Assembly (NCBI RefSeq): GCF_933775445.1
Contig: NC_065875.1
Span: 26,535,555-26,599,554, forward strand
Reading direction: 5' to 3'
DNA: 64,000 bases
From: Argentina anserina
Lineage: Eukaryota > Streptophyta > Magnoliopsida > Rosales > Rosaceae
This document shows positions 49,293 through 62,172 of the stretch, piece after piece (the first letter of the stretch is position 1; every line of letters starts with the position of its first letter). The notes beneath the pieces were generated by a model. That model saw nothing but the letters and a program-made list of their open reading frames with translations. It searched no databases and was not told the origin of the DNA. The position numbers and the translations under genes are program-made.

Positions 49293-49803
49293 CAACGGCG
49301 GATGCATATAGTAGGCTATATAGGCAGCCTATACGAAAATTTTGTATAGATACAAGTAGATTTATGGTTGTGATGAAAATGATTTTGGTTAGTTGGCAAT
49401 CTGACCAATTTTTTTGTTACTCTCTTTCCATGGTCAAAGTTTCGTTTGTTCCTACAAGCATTCTTTGGGTTTTTATACATTTTTCCCATATTATTCCTTC
49501 CTTTATCCTTTATATCTTTCTTTGGTTAAATTACATAATTTTCAATTATCTTGCATGTCTTTTTTTTCTTCCCACTTTTCTTCACCTTCCTTCTTTAAAT
49601 GTTTTATTAAACAATGAATATTTTAGCATTTTCTACCATACGTGGAGAAAAGACTTAGAAATTATTTCCTCTTATATTTCTACACTTTCACAAGTGTCAA
49701 TAGGGAAAAAAATCTCCTCAGATGAGTATTAGATTGGGTTCCAAACCTCAAAAAAAAAAATCTAACTAGCCTAGGTAGAATTCTAACCCTAAATCTGCCA
49801 CTG
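49293..49803. mobile_element. Small non-autonomous hAT element (511 bp)
   Basis: An exact 8-bp duplication ATTGTCTC flanks it at 49285-49292 and 49804-49811. The ends read CAACGGCGGATGCA and, inverted, CAGTGGCAGATTTA, similar to the GTGGCGGATCCA-type ends of its neighbour. The longest inner frame (about 148 codons) resembles no transposase and is rich in Phe/Ile/Leu from T-rich DNA. Confidence 0.7.
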
Positions 49804-49923
49804 ATTGTCTCTATAAATATATCGGAGATTTTGATATGTGTTGTTATTAGAGCGGTTTTCGATTGGCGGCGAGTTGATACTACTTCTAGAATCGTTTGGT
49901 TTGGTTGGGATTGGGCTTGGCTC

Positions 49924-50659
49924 TAGTGGCGAATCCATGAATTTTCGCCAGCCAAGGCAAGAATTACTTGTCACTTAAAAATGTAATTACTTCAATTCAA
50001 AATTAGGGTTTCATGTAATATTGCATATCTAAACTAAATTTAACAATTCAATTAAATTTATCAAACTCATTCAACATTCATAGTGAGACAACAAGATTAC
50101 ATGATAATCAAACATTCAAATAAGTCATTAACCAACAAATGAACGAATTAGAAAAAAAAACAAAGATACACTTTGGTGAATCAATTTTGAATGGAGTGTA
50201 TTGAATCAAATACTTACTTAAATGCATTCATACCTAAAATAGTTATCTCTTGCTTGTGGGCTTTGGGGGAGAAATTGAAGTTAAGAAGGGTATTTTGTCT
50301 TTTGAAAATTTAGTTTTGGGAAGGTGGGGACATAGGCAGAAATCCAAAAGTCCAAAACTCCTTCTCTGTAGTCCATAACGCTTCAATTTACATGTGTGTT
50401 AACCAAAATTAAAAATATATAACCGACGTTGTTTTGGGAAGGAAACATAATTAATGAAAACAATGTCGTATTGGGCAAAACGCAAAGAAAAAAAACAAGA
50501 GAAAGACTCGCTGCTACGACGTCGTCTTCTACCTCCATTTTCGCCGGATTTTACCATTTTTATATGGTTTATCTCCGGAAAAACTTCTTATTCTACGCCC
50601 AGATCTTGAACCTAGCCTAGGCAACTGCCTAGACTTTCCTACATATGGATCCGCCACTG
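49924..50659. mobile_element. Second non-autonomous hAT element (736 bp)
   Basis: The ends TAGTGGCGAATCCATG and, inverted, CAGTGGCGGATCCATA match at most positions. The 8-bp flanks are CTTGGCTC (49916-49923) and CTTGTCTC (50660-50667), 7 of 8 identical. No transposase is encoded. Confidence 0.7.
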
Positions 50660-50667
50660 CTTGTCTC

Positions 50668-53600
50668 GTGTCTATTACTTTTGTGATAGTCTTGTAACTA
50701 GCATTGTTAGTATGGATGAACATAGAAATTTAGTTATTCCATTGTGTAATTCTCTTAGTATAATTGTAATTTTTTTGGTGTAATATAGTTTCTTTTCTAA
50801 AAAAGAAAAGAAAAAAAATGATCATGTCGATCGTCATATTACTGAGCTAGGCAGCTAGCTAGCTTTCTTTCTGGCAAAGACTGTCATACACACGTAGAGG
50901 CTGCGCTAGGCTAGCTGTGGACACAGCATGTTAATGTGCAAAGCGACGTTATGAGAAACTGATGGAGCTGATCGAGAGCGAAAGAGATGGAACACATTAC
51001 ACATGGGTGCTTATTAGTAACTGCAATCATAGTCAGAGGAAACACAAGACACCCACACTCACATGCACACGAGCACACAAGACACTACTGGAGATTGAGG
51101 GTAGGGGACCTCATACGATCGAGTTCATATATATATCAGCTGCCACCTGGTTAGCAAGGTGGCTAGTTAAAACTTAAATAGAAACAGGATCGTCCACCTT
51201 GCTATATGCGGCTCGTTTCGGGCCTTCATTCCGGCCCCGGGTGTAAAGCTTGCAAGTTGAGAGAGGGAGGGAGCTAGCAAGCTACTGGCATGGGTGGCTA
51301 GTTCGATCAGAGAGTAATTGAAGTATTGAACTATAATCTAGTCTCAAGTTGCAGTTAAAACACTGGCGCCGGCAATACGAATTGCCGACAATAATACGTA
51401 CTTAATTCTTTTCCTAGAGTTCCATGCAAGATACGGGTACAAAATTTTGTTTAAGGCCTTTGAAATCAAAGAGAGTCGACAAATACTACGCTACAATTTG
51501 GAGCATTTTACATGTGCTGAACGCTTCGATCTAGACAGCCGTTGTTGTATCCCTGTGCGAGCTGTGCTGCCTGTGCAAGCTGGTTAATTGGTTGGATATT
51601 ATTACTTTGTGCGTATATGATTATGAGCTGGTATATACATATAGGTAGCTGGCTACTCAAAGCTACTGGATCAAACCAAAGGTGACCGACGTGTAGCTAG
51701 TGCTTGACGCTGGTTGCTGATTAGGTCATGGCCTTATTAAAGGTACGTACATATGTGTGTGCAGCTCAGCTGGACCCTAATTGCGACCGAGTTGAAGTTG
51801 TGGTGGCCAGAGCTGGTGGGCCGGGAACGGAACGCACATGGTTGCACATGTATCAAATTTACACTCCGTCGACTTTGCTTGGTGTTGATGAGTTATATAT
51901 CAAGGAAAGCTATTACTAGGCATATGGCATACCCACGTTAGCTCAAACCATCATCAATCATGTTTGAAAGGGAGTAAATTTTTTGACTGATGCAATAGCA
52001 AGTATAGGACTACTATAGTTGTATTTGTTTGTTGGAATTATTCAGTCTCTTCTTTTGTCTGCTGCTAATTTTTAGAAGTTTTTGGCTTGTTCTTTATTCT
52101 TGTAACACAAAAAAAAAAAATACCACCCAAATGTAAATAGCCATGTCGTTGTATGTGCGTTTATGCTGTGTGTTTGCATTGATGATTTAAACTCATTATG
52201 TATACTTGCATGTTAAGCTAATTTGATTACATGCCATGGACGACAATTGAGTTTCTTATCGTCATGCACTTGCATGTTTTCATAATTGTTCGAATTCTGA
52301 TAAGAATTTGGACAATTCGATCGTCTGAGCAGTGACAACAATCGGGAGGCTGTATGGAGATGGATCTAGAGGCCATGAGCTACCCGCGCCCGGCCGCGCG
52401 TTTGAGGGATTTATTAGTATTAGCAACGAAGTTCGAACTAGAACCACTTAGTAACAAGTCAGCAATACCGGATAACTAAGAAATACGACCAATAACTACT
52501 ACAAACGCAGTAGTGAAGACTGGAAAAGATCCATGATATATTACCACAGAAACTGAAGCAGCCGGGGCAAAAATACAAAGCGGAAGCGGACGCATGTAGT
52601 ACGAAGTAACAACAGTTAAAATTAAAATGTTATATTGATTGTTTGATATATTGAGTGAATTGATACAAGGCTAAGCTATCTATTTATAGGAAAGATTAGA
52701 GAATATTGCACTGCTGTTAGTACTAATTCTAATGATTAAATCTAGCTGTTAACACCACCATGAGTAACATACTCATGCTTTACCAGCTCTTCCAACACAG
52801 CTGTTCCAGCTCTTAACTCAGGATAACAATAACAAGCATGATCCAGATCCCGATGTCAATCAAGCTGAAGAGATCGCCACTAATTAATGCGTGAGCTAGC
52901 TTTGCATGATTTCCAGGCTAGCTTTGGTACCATTGCATGCAAGAGAAGCTTGGGATTTCATTAAGAAGAATGTATCAGAATACAGCCACAGTCTCTGATC
53001 GATTAATACATACATCAACTAATACCTAGAGGCTACAGGGTCTTTATACTATATTAGAACTCGTGTAATAAGCTTTCAAACAGATTCCTAATAGAAAGAA
53101 CCACTGGATGAGTAACACTTGCCAGTGTGCCTTCATTCTTCTCTTTAATTTGGAGCATTACTTACTCTTCTCATGACTTAACCTTGACTTATCAGAAGCA
53201 GTTCCAACTTGAGTAGGGAGATTCGACGCACAGCAATTAGCAGGTATCCCTACTGAAACACTTCAAGGACGAAGTAGTTTACGTAAGCTTTGCATTAGAA
53301 TTTTCTGTTGAACTGTTGAAGAATGCTCAAAATAATTACTTTACACTTCTATCAGATGAGCAACCTTTATTTCACTTACTATACAGAATTTCCCTGTAAG
53401 ACTAGTGTCATATACAGTACTAAGAAGTTCAGTACTTCAGATTATACTTTTCAGTTATCAGAAACATAATGCCAGATGATCATGCATTGTAGCATATGGG
53501 ATTTATTTCTAACCAACAAAAATAGTGAGTACCAAAATATCGATCAAGCAGAAGGACGAAGGTCCATCAGTCTCTGGTTATATATACAATAGAACTAGTT

Positions 53601-54524
53601 AACATGTCAATTGTTTCTGTGTGGTGATTGAACCGCATTGACGGGGAAGAACTCCATCTTCAAGATCCAAAACCTATCAACCATGAACAAGCGTTGGAAG
53701 GTAGAGAGAGCTTGGCAGCCTTCAACCCTCCAAAATGTAATTTATGTGTAAGTGGAGATGTAGAATGGGTAGGACTAAATGGAGAATGAAACTGGCTTAC
53801 CTTGAATAAGTGAAGATGCATGTACTCATACAGTTAGGTTTAAATTTGTCACACTTTACTTTTTCATGTGGGCTTATGAAAGTGGAGAAAGTGGTGCTAT
53901 CACATATAAAATATATTGGGTTTTAGGCCTTGAGCTCATGTCTATTGTAAAAACACTGAAATCAGACGTTCTATATGGTCGAGAAATAGGTACAAATGAC
54001 TTCATATAACAATAAGATTGCATTGATTTTAAAAGTGTGTTGCGCGGACACTTGCATCTAGCGCTTGGTGGTCTAAGTGTAGAAAAATATGTAAGCATTA
54101 GGCTTGGTCAGGATATGAAGTAATTGGCCACAGCAAGGAAAATTTCCTTTACCCTTAGTTAGGACTTGGGACAAGAACAGGGCCTCTACTTCCTAGCCCA
54201 GAGTTTCTTAGTGTGGGCCTTTGGCTCCCGTACATTTTTAGGTAACAAGATGAAACGAGATCACCCTTGACTAGCTAGAATTCAAGATTTCAAGGTACAA
54301 AACAGTAAATTCCCATCACCCTTAACAATAATTTCAGTATTTTATTGTTAGAATTCAGTCCTTTTTTTTTTTGAGAATGTTAGAATTCAGTCCTTAGATT
54401 CAGCAAGCAGCTAACAAAAATAAATTAGCATTAACTTTAATAAATCAGCAACACAATACTGTTTACTCCGCTAGTATAGCTCCTGATCGATTACACGAAA
54501 TATATATACGTCTGCTAGCTGATC
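50668..54524. other. Gene-free spacer
   Basis: No supported gene. Around 52640-53270 the text has the look of decayed copia LTR material, including a partial match to the initiator-tRNA binding site at 52923-52934, but no LTR pair was found. Confidence 0.45.
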
Positions 54525-55634
54525 TCAGTGTTGGTGATGGAAATGCTGGGCTTGTTGACGGCCGTAGACGGCGGACATAGAACTGCTGCTCTCCCCGACG
54601 TTACCGCAAACCTTCTTGTGCTCCGGTTCCCCGTATTCCTCTTCTTCTTGAACATCAGTCTCCTCCTTAGCCACTACCTTCTGCTCCGTACTTGCCATAA
54701 ATTGCATATCTCCTCCTCCATGATGCTGAGACGATTCCGGAAACTGGTGATGATCATGAGTAGTATTAGGTAGCGAGGGCACCACAGAGGGAAGCTTGGA
54801 GAGGAGAGCTTCAAGGCTACTCATAGAGGGTGTTATGTTTTTCAACATTGGCACTTGATGGTTCATGTTGAAATGGTGCTCATAATATTGGTCATGAGTA
54901 GTACTTGGATGTGGTGGAACAAGAAGATTTGTACCATTAGTATTCATGCCTTGGAAATTGTGCCATGCATGGCTATGATGATCTGAAGGAGCACCAATAT
55001 TACCATAGCCATGAGGGTCAAGCTTGAAGCTGGGGAATGATGGAGACGATGGGTGAGGCAGAAGAACTCCAGGGATGCTCTCAATGTAGCTCAACCTCTT
55101 TCTGAGCATAACAACATAGCTCAGATCTTCAACTACCTTGTTAATTGATCCCAACTGAACTACGCCTTCCCTCACTGCTATCAGAGCTATAGTCTGCAAT
55201 GATATTATACACCTAAATTATCTAATAGATCAGACAGATAAGTATAATTTGTTATTTTTATTTAATTCTGTGGCGATTGTTTTAGTATATACCTTTATGC
55301 CAGACTGGAACTGGGCTTCCCATGTCCTAGGGTGCTGAAGCAAAAGAAGCAAAAATTAAATGAAAAACCTAACAAGCTAGACATGCGCTTACACATATTC
55401 GAAATTATAAACACCAGTGAAGTAATTAAACCTATAAGCATATACAAGTAGCAAAACTAGCATGAAATCTGAAACTAAATCCTAGATTTAGTGTATAATT
55501 TCATACAATAAATGTATTGTACCGAGTCAGCTGAGTTCTGCCATGCTGATAAAAAGTTGATTTCTTGATGCTGATCATTTGGTTCTTTGTATATCCACTT
55601 ATGACTGTGATCTGCTGCCACTTTCCCTATCAAC
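54525..55634 (-). CDS. RSS3-like bHLH-MYC_N regulator, 3' part only
   Basis: Three exons are visible on the minus strand: 55634-55523, 55334-55293 and 55193-54525. They join in frame and encode the second half of a bHLH-MYC_N domain (LIGKVAADHSHKWIYKEP, then INFLSAWQNSADS, HPRTWEAQFQSGIK, TIALIAVREGVVQLG, IESIPGVLLPHPSS) and a Ser/His-rich C-terminal region of about 170 residues. This matches the group of rice RICE SALT SENSITIVE 3, a nuclear factor reported to form complexes with JAZ proteins and class C bHLH factors in jasmonate responses. The 5' exons are absent: a Ty3/gypsy LTR begins 67 bp upstream of the first visible exon, and the missing exons must lie beyond the window if the gene is whole. 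Confidence 0.85.
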
Positions 55635-55700
55635 CTGCTTACCCAACCACCAGAATAAATCAAGCTTGATTTCTATACATTCAAAAACCAAGAATATTAA

Positions 55701-58682
55701 TGTAACGACCCCAAAATTTCAAGCTTAAAAACTCAAAATTCTAAAGTCGTTAAACACAGAATAATCTCAATAAAATCGAAATCTTTTAAGTGCACAGCGG
55801 ATCATCACTGAGTTATCAATACAACTCAGAAAAACCAATTATTACAACCCAAATTCATAATTTACATTACGTAAGTTGGAATGTAATAATTCTCACCATC
55901 TCTCACAAAATAGTCACACAAAATCTTCACACAAGCTGGAGGTAAATCACTTCAAGTCCTCTGAGCGGTCCGTCAATTTCTGCTAATCTACACCTGCGGA
56001 GTCATCCACTACACCATCGAATTGGTGCACCGGGATTGTAGACACAAACCCGGTAAGCTTTACAGCTCGTATGAGTAAAATATTAAAATAACTCAAGTCT
56101 CATAAAAGACACAACTCCACATCAACACAGTATAATGAAAAATCATGAGAAAACGAGCAACCCATCTGGTTACTCTAATACTTTCACAAAATGGTATCTA
56201 ATGAGCGCTGGTACACATCCGTTACCCCTCACTTAGTATACCGCTGATGTTGGGCAACCACCCGCCACCCAACATCCAAAACAAGCTGAGTACCCATGAT
56301 CAGATAACCACCCGTTACCTCATGCAGTACTATGGCAGACAGACTAGAGCTCTAACTGTATCGTAACTTTCGCCCGGCCAAAGGCTAGGTTCCGACTTGC
56401 CTCACATGTACAATAATCTCACATCATATTGTACCACACATCACGTCCGAAGACAAATCACAATAGTTCACATTTTCCGTGATAAAATCACGTACAATAA
56501 TCACACATCATATTGTACGTTTGAAAACTTTCACGATATATCCACAATAAAATCATAACAGTACATTATATAGCAAACTATATATATTCGTATTTATTAC
56601 CATTTATACAATATATACATAGCCCACTATATCCTATACATGTCATATTTCATAAACACCTGAAGAATTACGTACGATAATCTCACATCATATCGTACCA
56701 TTTAAATCACACACATGCACAATTTTCTGTCACCGAAATGACTATTTTTAATGAATTAATAACAGTACGTAATTTAATGAACTATATATATATATATGTA
56801 CTTATTACCATTATACAGTATATATGTAGTCCACAAAATTATATACATGTTGTAATTCATCTGATAAACACACTTGTAAAATGTTGAATCACCACGAGGG
56901 TAGATTCGTAATTCAGTGAGATTTTACTCACCTTATTGACTTGAGCGTAATTCCACAATTCGCGATGCTAATTCCTTTCCTCGATTTAACGATCACCTTA
57001 AAAGAATAAGAAAAGAATTTAGAATCGTTTCGTAAACCTTTAAATGCCAAAACAGTAATATACGGTTACTGTTCAGCAATTTTGGTTTATACGAAGTTAC
57101 TGTTCACTACTCAATTAATACGTATTTCTGTACGTATAAATATTATATACGTATTTCTGTACGTATATATATTAAATACGTATTACTGTACGTATAAATA
57201 TTAATACGTATTTCTGTACGTATAAATATTAAATACGTATTACTGTACGTATAAATATTAATTACGTATTTCTGTACGTATAAATATTAATACGTATTTC
57301 TGTACGTATAAATATTAATACGTATTTCTGTACGTATAAATATTAATACGTATTTCTGTACGTATAAATATTAATACGTATTTCTGTACGTATACGTACG
57401 ATTTAATGTAAATACAAATTCAGTAAATAAAATTTACTAAATTACCCTTTTTACAATTTACTTTTTACATTTACCGAAAGTAAATTATAATTACATTTAC
57501 CGTAGGTAAAACTTAATTACATTTACCATACGTAAATAAAATTTACATTTACATTTACCGTTACACAGTAAATTACCAAAATACCCTTTCAGTCGAAACT
57601 ATTTACTCCGCCTCACACGGCGGCGCGTGTGGCACACGCGCCGAGCCCAAAACCGGCGCGTGTGGCGCCACCACCACCCCAAAACCGTCCTCCTTTCTCC
57701 CCTCTTCCTCCCTCCGCTCCTAAGCAGCCCCTACACCACCCCACGCCTCCCCACGCGCCGCCTAAGGCGGCGGTATTCCTAAAATTCCTCCTCCTCCGAT
57801 TCTCACTCCACAATCATTCTAAACTATCCCAAATTCAACAAATTTCAATCCACAATCACACACCAACAACAATCACTTCCATACTTACCTAGATCGTATA
57901 GTGGGGCTCTTGGAACTCGTCGGAGATGGATGGATCGTCGGTGGAGCTCGATCCTTCAAGGGGGACTTGCCTCGGCTCGAGTTGCATAGTGGTAGCTCAT
58001 CTACGGCGTCGGAGGGAAGAGAGAGGTGTGGATCGTGTGCTTGCGTCGGCGGAGGGCTGCTCGAACGGCGGAGAACTGGAACCTGTTGTTGCTGGGCTCG
58101 GTGTGGTTCGATGATCTTCGCGGCGACGCTGGAGCTTGTGCCATGATCGGTGGGACGTCGCGTCGAGCTGCTGAGTGCCATGGAGCCGGCGGTGAGGAAC
58201 ACCTCCCTCGGATGAGGGAGATCGAAGGTCGAAGCCGAGGGAGGGGGAGAGCTCGGGTGAGAGGGGGAAAGAACGAGAGAGAAGAGAGAGAAAGTGAGAG
58301 GGAGGCGGAGAGAAACTGAGGGTTTCCAAAAGTGGAAACCCTAATCACAAAACATTCTATTTATACTCGTTTCCAAATCGGAAACTAACTTCCGACGTTA
58401 ATAACTTTTACATCCGACGTCCGATTCGAACGTGTCACATGTCCACGCACTCGTATCGACGAGCTCTACAACTTTCGTGAAGGAAGTTTTCGCAACCGAT
58501 CGACGGAATAAAAGTCGATATAAACGTTACGGAAATGTAACGTTTTTCAATTTAAACGTTCCGAGAACGTTTCCGTTTCTCGTTTACTAACGTCGCAACC
58601 AAATACGTTCATTCTAATAAAATTCGAAATTTTATAGAATTCCAAATCAAACTAACATTGTTTAAAATTTAGGGTTATCACA
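55701..58682 (-). repeat. Gypsy 3' LTR (2,982 bp)
   Basis: It runs from TGTAAC to ATCACA on the plus strand. AT-rich in its first 1.9 kb, GC-rich at about 57607-58320, then AT-rich again. It holds the TACGTA array and TTTAC-type repeats. The first 1,828 bp recur at 62173-64000 without a length change. Confidence 0.92.
57118..57402. repeat. Tandem array of about ten 28-30 bp units with paired TACGTA palindromes
   Basis: Each unit is built around TACGTATTTCTGTACGTA followed by an AT spacer (TAAATATTAA). Units 3 and 5 have TTACTG in place of TTTCTG, and spacers vary by one or two bases. The whole array recurs in the second LTR. TACGTA is the A-box form of the ACGT core bound by plant bZIP factors. 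Confidence 0.9.
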
Positions 58683-58722
58683 ATCTACCCCCCTTAAAGG
58701 AATTTCGTCCCGAAATTCAAAC

Positions 58723-58929
58723 TCACTCAACAAACAACTGTGGATATCTAGTCATCATGTCTGACACTAGTTCCCAATATGCATCACCCTCATCATGGTG
58801 ACTCCACAGCACCTTGACTAGCTCAACTTCTCTCCTCCGAAGCTTCTTTGTGGATCTATCCAGGATACGAACCGGTTCGACAACAAAAGTGTCATTTTCC
58901 TTCACTTCAATGGTGTTATGATCGATCAC
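58723..58929 (-). pseudogene. Gypsy integrase C-terminus with chromodomain-like end
   Basis: 68 codons reading EPVRILDRSTKKLRRREVEL, then VKVLW and a Trp-containing acidic end, the pattern at the C-terminus of chromovirus-type Ty3/gypsy integrases (VRILDR..K.LR...I.LVKVLW). It lies next to the polypurine tract, as expected for the end of pol. Confidence 0.75.
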
Positions 58930-61900
58930 ATATGCGACACATCAGGATCATACTTCCTCAACATGGAAATGTAGAAGGCATCGTGAAAGTCCGGCATGCT
59001 AGTAGGCAAGGCTAGTTTTCCCACCTTCTCGAGAATCTCAAAGGCCCAACATACCTCCGCCAACTTTTCTTTCTTGTCAAGTCTCACTACTCCCAACTTT
59101 GGCCCAACATATAGGTGATCGACATGTCTACCTTAAGTGCCTCATAGGGTACCATGCCGATGTTGGAATAGTAACTGTCGTTTTAGGCTAACTCAATCAA
59201 TGTCAAACGTTTTCACCGCTACCTTAAAACCCAGCATACAAGCTCTCAACCTATCTTCAGTTACCTCAAACTTCCTCCATCAGACAATCTGTCACATGTC
59301 CTAACCATAATAGTCGCATGTGAGCTACTCAAAATATAATCATCCTCCCGAAACCTAATGATGTTTTCAGCATGGAGGCGTCAACGCCCTCTTTTGTCTA
59401 GTTTACCACTCTCTTGCGATTTGACAGACTATCCTCACGTCATGAGTTAGCTCCCACCACTGAGCATGGCTGAAACTCTCAACATCTAACATGAGTCAAA
59501 TTAATGATTAACACATGCCTACTACTTACATCACACATAGTGGTTTTCAAATAAACGTGCTTTATCACGACAATACCTACATGACTTCTCCACAAATCAT
59601 CATTAGAATAACGAACCTACCATTCCTTCCAATCAGCAAAATAATCCCCTTTCATGATCATCTTATTGTAACCATAAAAAGTTGTCGTGCATGATATGCA
59701 CTCGAGTACTATATTTGTATCGGCAACACGATAAAGAAATCTTAACTCATTGAGTTCACAACCACCACAGAACACCACCTTGGATTAAGAATTACTCTCA
59801 AACAGTTCACCAGAGAATCGACTAATATACGCAAAAGGCTGTAGAAAATTCTACTACCACCACAAGAGAGATGCATCACGCATCCTACCACCTTCACCAA
59901 AGCTTACCGTCGGAAAAGAAGTTACAGCTACCTGCTTCAAGTCGCAGGACAGGTAAAGAAAATATTTATCTCCCGATAGTGGAACATGAAAATTAGGTGG
60001 AATTACAGTGCAAAATAAACACAACCACAACTGAGATATAACATTCCCCTTTGTTCATGCATACCTCAAATGTATGACACATGGTCCCACACAACGCCCC
60101 AGTGGCAACATCTATAGTATTGATTTTTCCCACAGTCGTAATATAATAAATTCAGTAAACAATTCAACAACTGAATCCTGATTTTGGATCCACCATCTCG
60201 TCTAGACTAACCCAAGATTGTTGCCACACTACCACTCTAACAGTTGTTTCTTTACTTTTATCAAGAACTCTCATGGCCAACGCATTCGGCCAAAATAACT
60301 CCTATGCAAGCAGCAATATAATTGATCACTCTCTTATCATAAAATTTATCCCTTGTTGAACACTTGAGTCAACATCTCAACATCTCCTTATCCAACAATA
60401 ATAATTTGATGCATAGAGGGAAAAAAGCATCTAAGTCTCGAATACTAATACTACTTGCACTTGAAAAGAAAATCTGATTCTCAACCATTTCTTTACCGGT
60501 TGGAAGGTGCTTATCACGAAAAATTCGTCAAAACACCACTAAGCTAGGGTCATCTCATACCTTACCTTCAATAGAGTTTACTTCCCCGTCATTGCGTCTC
60601 ATTTGGACCTGTGGCATTGTGAAGTTCCAATCCCCAACACCAAAATAATTAAATCCTGAAAGATCAGCGTTCTCAATTAAATGCTCATCTAGCAAAATAA
60701 TTAATTCGTGATGTCTAAATGAAATTTCTTTAACACATTAGATTTCTTGCTCAGCCAAGAACAATGTGTAACTTCAATTGTCAAAGTCCGAAACAAAACG
60801 AGTTAGAACGTAACAACGACGTAAAGTGAATCTCAGTTTAATAATTGTATCACCACCTTAAGGACGTATCACACACATCATCAATCCTAGGTAAATGATA
60901 CATAGTCTTGATGGTCACCCTAATCATTCCCCTTTACTTCACACTCAACCGCATGAGACTTCTTTCTTATTCACGAATAACACCGGCACCACTCAAGCTG
61001 AGACACTAGGTTTGATGAACCCTAGGTCTAATATGTCATCTATCTGCTCTTTCAATTCTTTAAACTCGTTCTTTCCCAATCCCATAAGGCGCCTTTGATA
61101 CAGATGCTATACCAAGCACATCATCAATAAAGAATTCAACAACTCTCGAAGAAGGTAACTCAGTATCTCCTGAAACACCTCACTATACTCGAATAGTAGA
61201 ACAATGTCTGTGATAGCTACTTCTAGATCCACAAACTCCACCTTTGCCAAGACTCTAGCTATCATGGCATTATCCGACTCGAGGCACAGATACGAAACTC
61301 TGGTATCCTGAGTCTATGAAAGAACTCATCATGTCAACACAATCAATCACCGCGTACTGCGGCCTCAACCAATCAATTCCTCAGATCACATCATAGGGTG
61401 GTCCGGAATCACTATCAAATAAGCAGAGAACTCTCTACTTCCAATCACAATAGGACAAGCCGTTCATTGTCTCCAATTTCGAGGAACACTCCAAAAGTGA
61501 AGTGACACATAAAGAGTTTCCCATAGGCGTAGGAATCAATCCTAACCCCTCCACTGCCAACTATCAATAAATGAATGTGGCTATCATCCTCTTCTCTAAC
61601 TCAGAGTACTCAATCATCACCAAGTAAGTCCCAATACTCCGATCCAATGGTCCGCTACCATATGATCCAAGCGTCATGAAATGACAGCACTAGCAGCTCA
61701 CTCATGTCTGTGATCAACCTCAACACACGACTATCGTCTCTAATGATAGCAACAAGATCAACTTGTCTTTCCAGTGGAGCAGCCTCCTAATAAAGGTTCT
61801 GTACATTGCGGACTCGGCCTGCAGCCCTAACTCGGCCTCGACCTCTCGTCCGTCCTCGGCCCTGTCCACGGCCATTTTCCAAATTCATCACCATTCAACA

Positions 61901-62157
61901 ATTAACACTCAGTCATACATGTGAAGTCTCGAATTCGACAAAATAGATCCAACCAATATCAATCATGAAGTTTCAGAAGAAGGTGAATCATCGGAGTATC
62001 GTCACAATACTCTCTACAGGACCAAACCATAAGGTATGGCTCCTAACACTCTCGCGTACCCGGCGACATATCAATACCGAGGAGCATGTGATGGGTGCCC
62101 GCCTGCAGTCGGATCATCGCTCCCGGATGATATTGATAATCACCAAATACACACTTA
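58930..62157 (-). pseudogene. Decayed gypsy gag-pol
   Basis: No long frame is left. Short matches can be read on the minus strand: an Arg/Gly-rich gag stretch (61801-61873, GRGQGRGRTRGRGR), a protease-end block ending DWLRPQYAVIDC (about 61340-61392, with a stop inside), and a reverse-transcriptase start resembling VPVLFVNKK (60957-60990). The order fits gag-protease-RT-integrase. Total length is shorter than an intact gypsy gag-pol, so there are deletions as well as stops. Confidence 0.7.
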
Positions 62158-62172
62158 GGCTCTGATACCAAC

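Noticed and set aside
49286..49732. 148-codon frame inside a hAT element
   Set aside because: Composition follows T-rich DNA and there is no transposase motif.
52640..53270. Solo LTR or TRIM element
   Set aside because: The text has LTR-like words and a partial primer-site match at 52923-52934, but no second LTR or target duplication could be found.
57118..57402. CRISPR-like look of the regularly repeated 28-30 bp units
   Set aside because: Units are contiguous and lack unique spacers, there is no cas gene, and the array lies inside a plant LTR present twice.
57613..58348. Several overlapping open frames of 60-115 codons
   Set aside because: They occur in all frames of a GC-rich LTR segment, are Pro/Ser/Arg low-complexity, and show no domain.
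60895..61098. 67-codon plus-strand frame in the gypsy interior
   Set aside because: It is antisense to the reverse-transcriptase remnant read on the minus strand.
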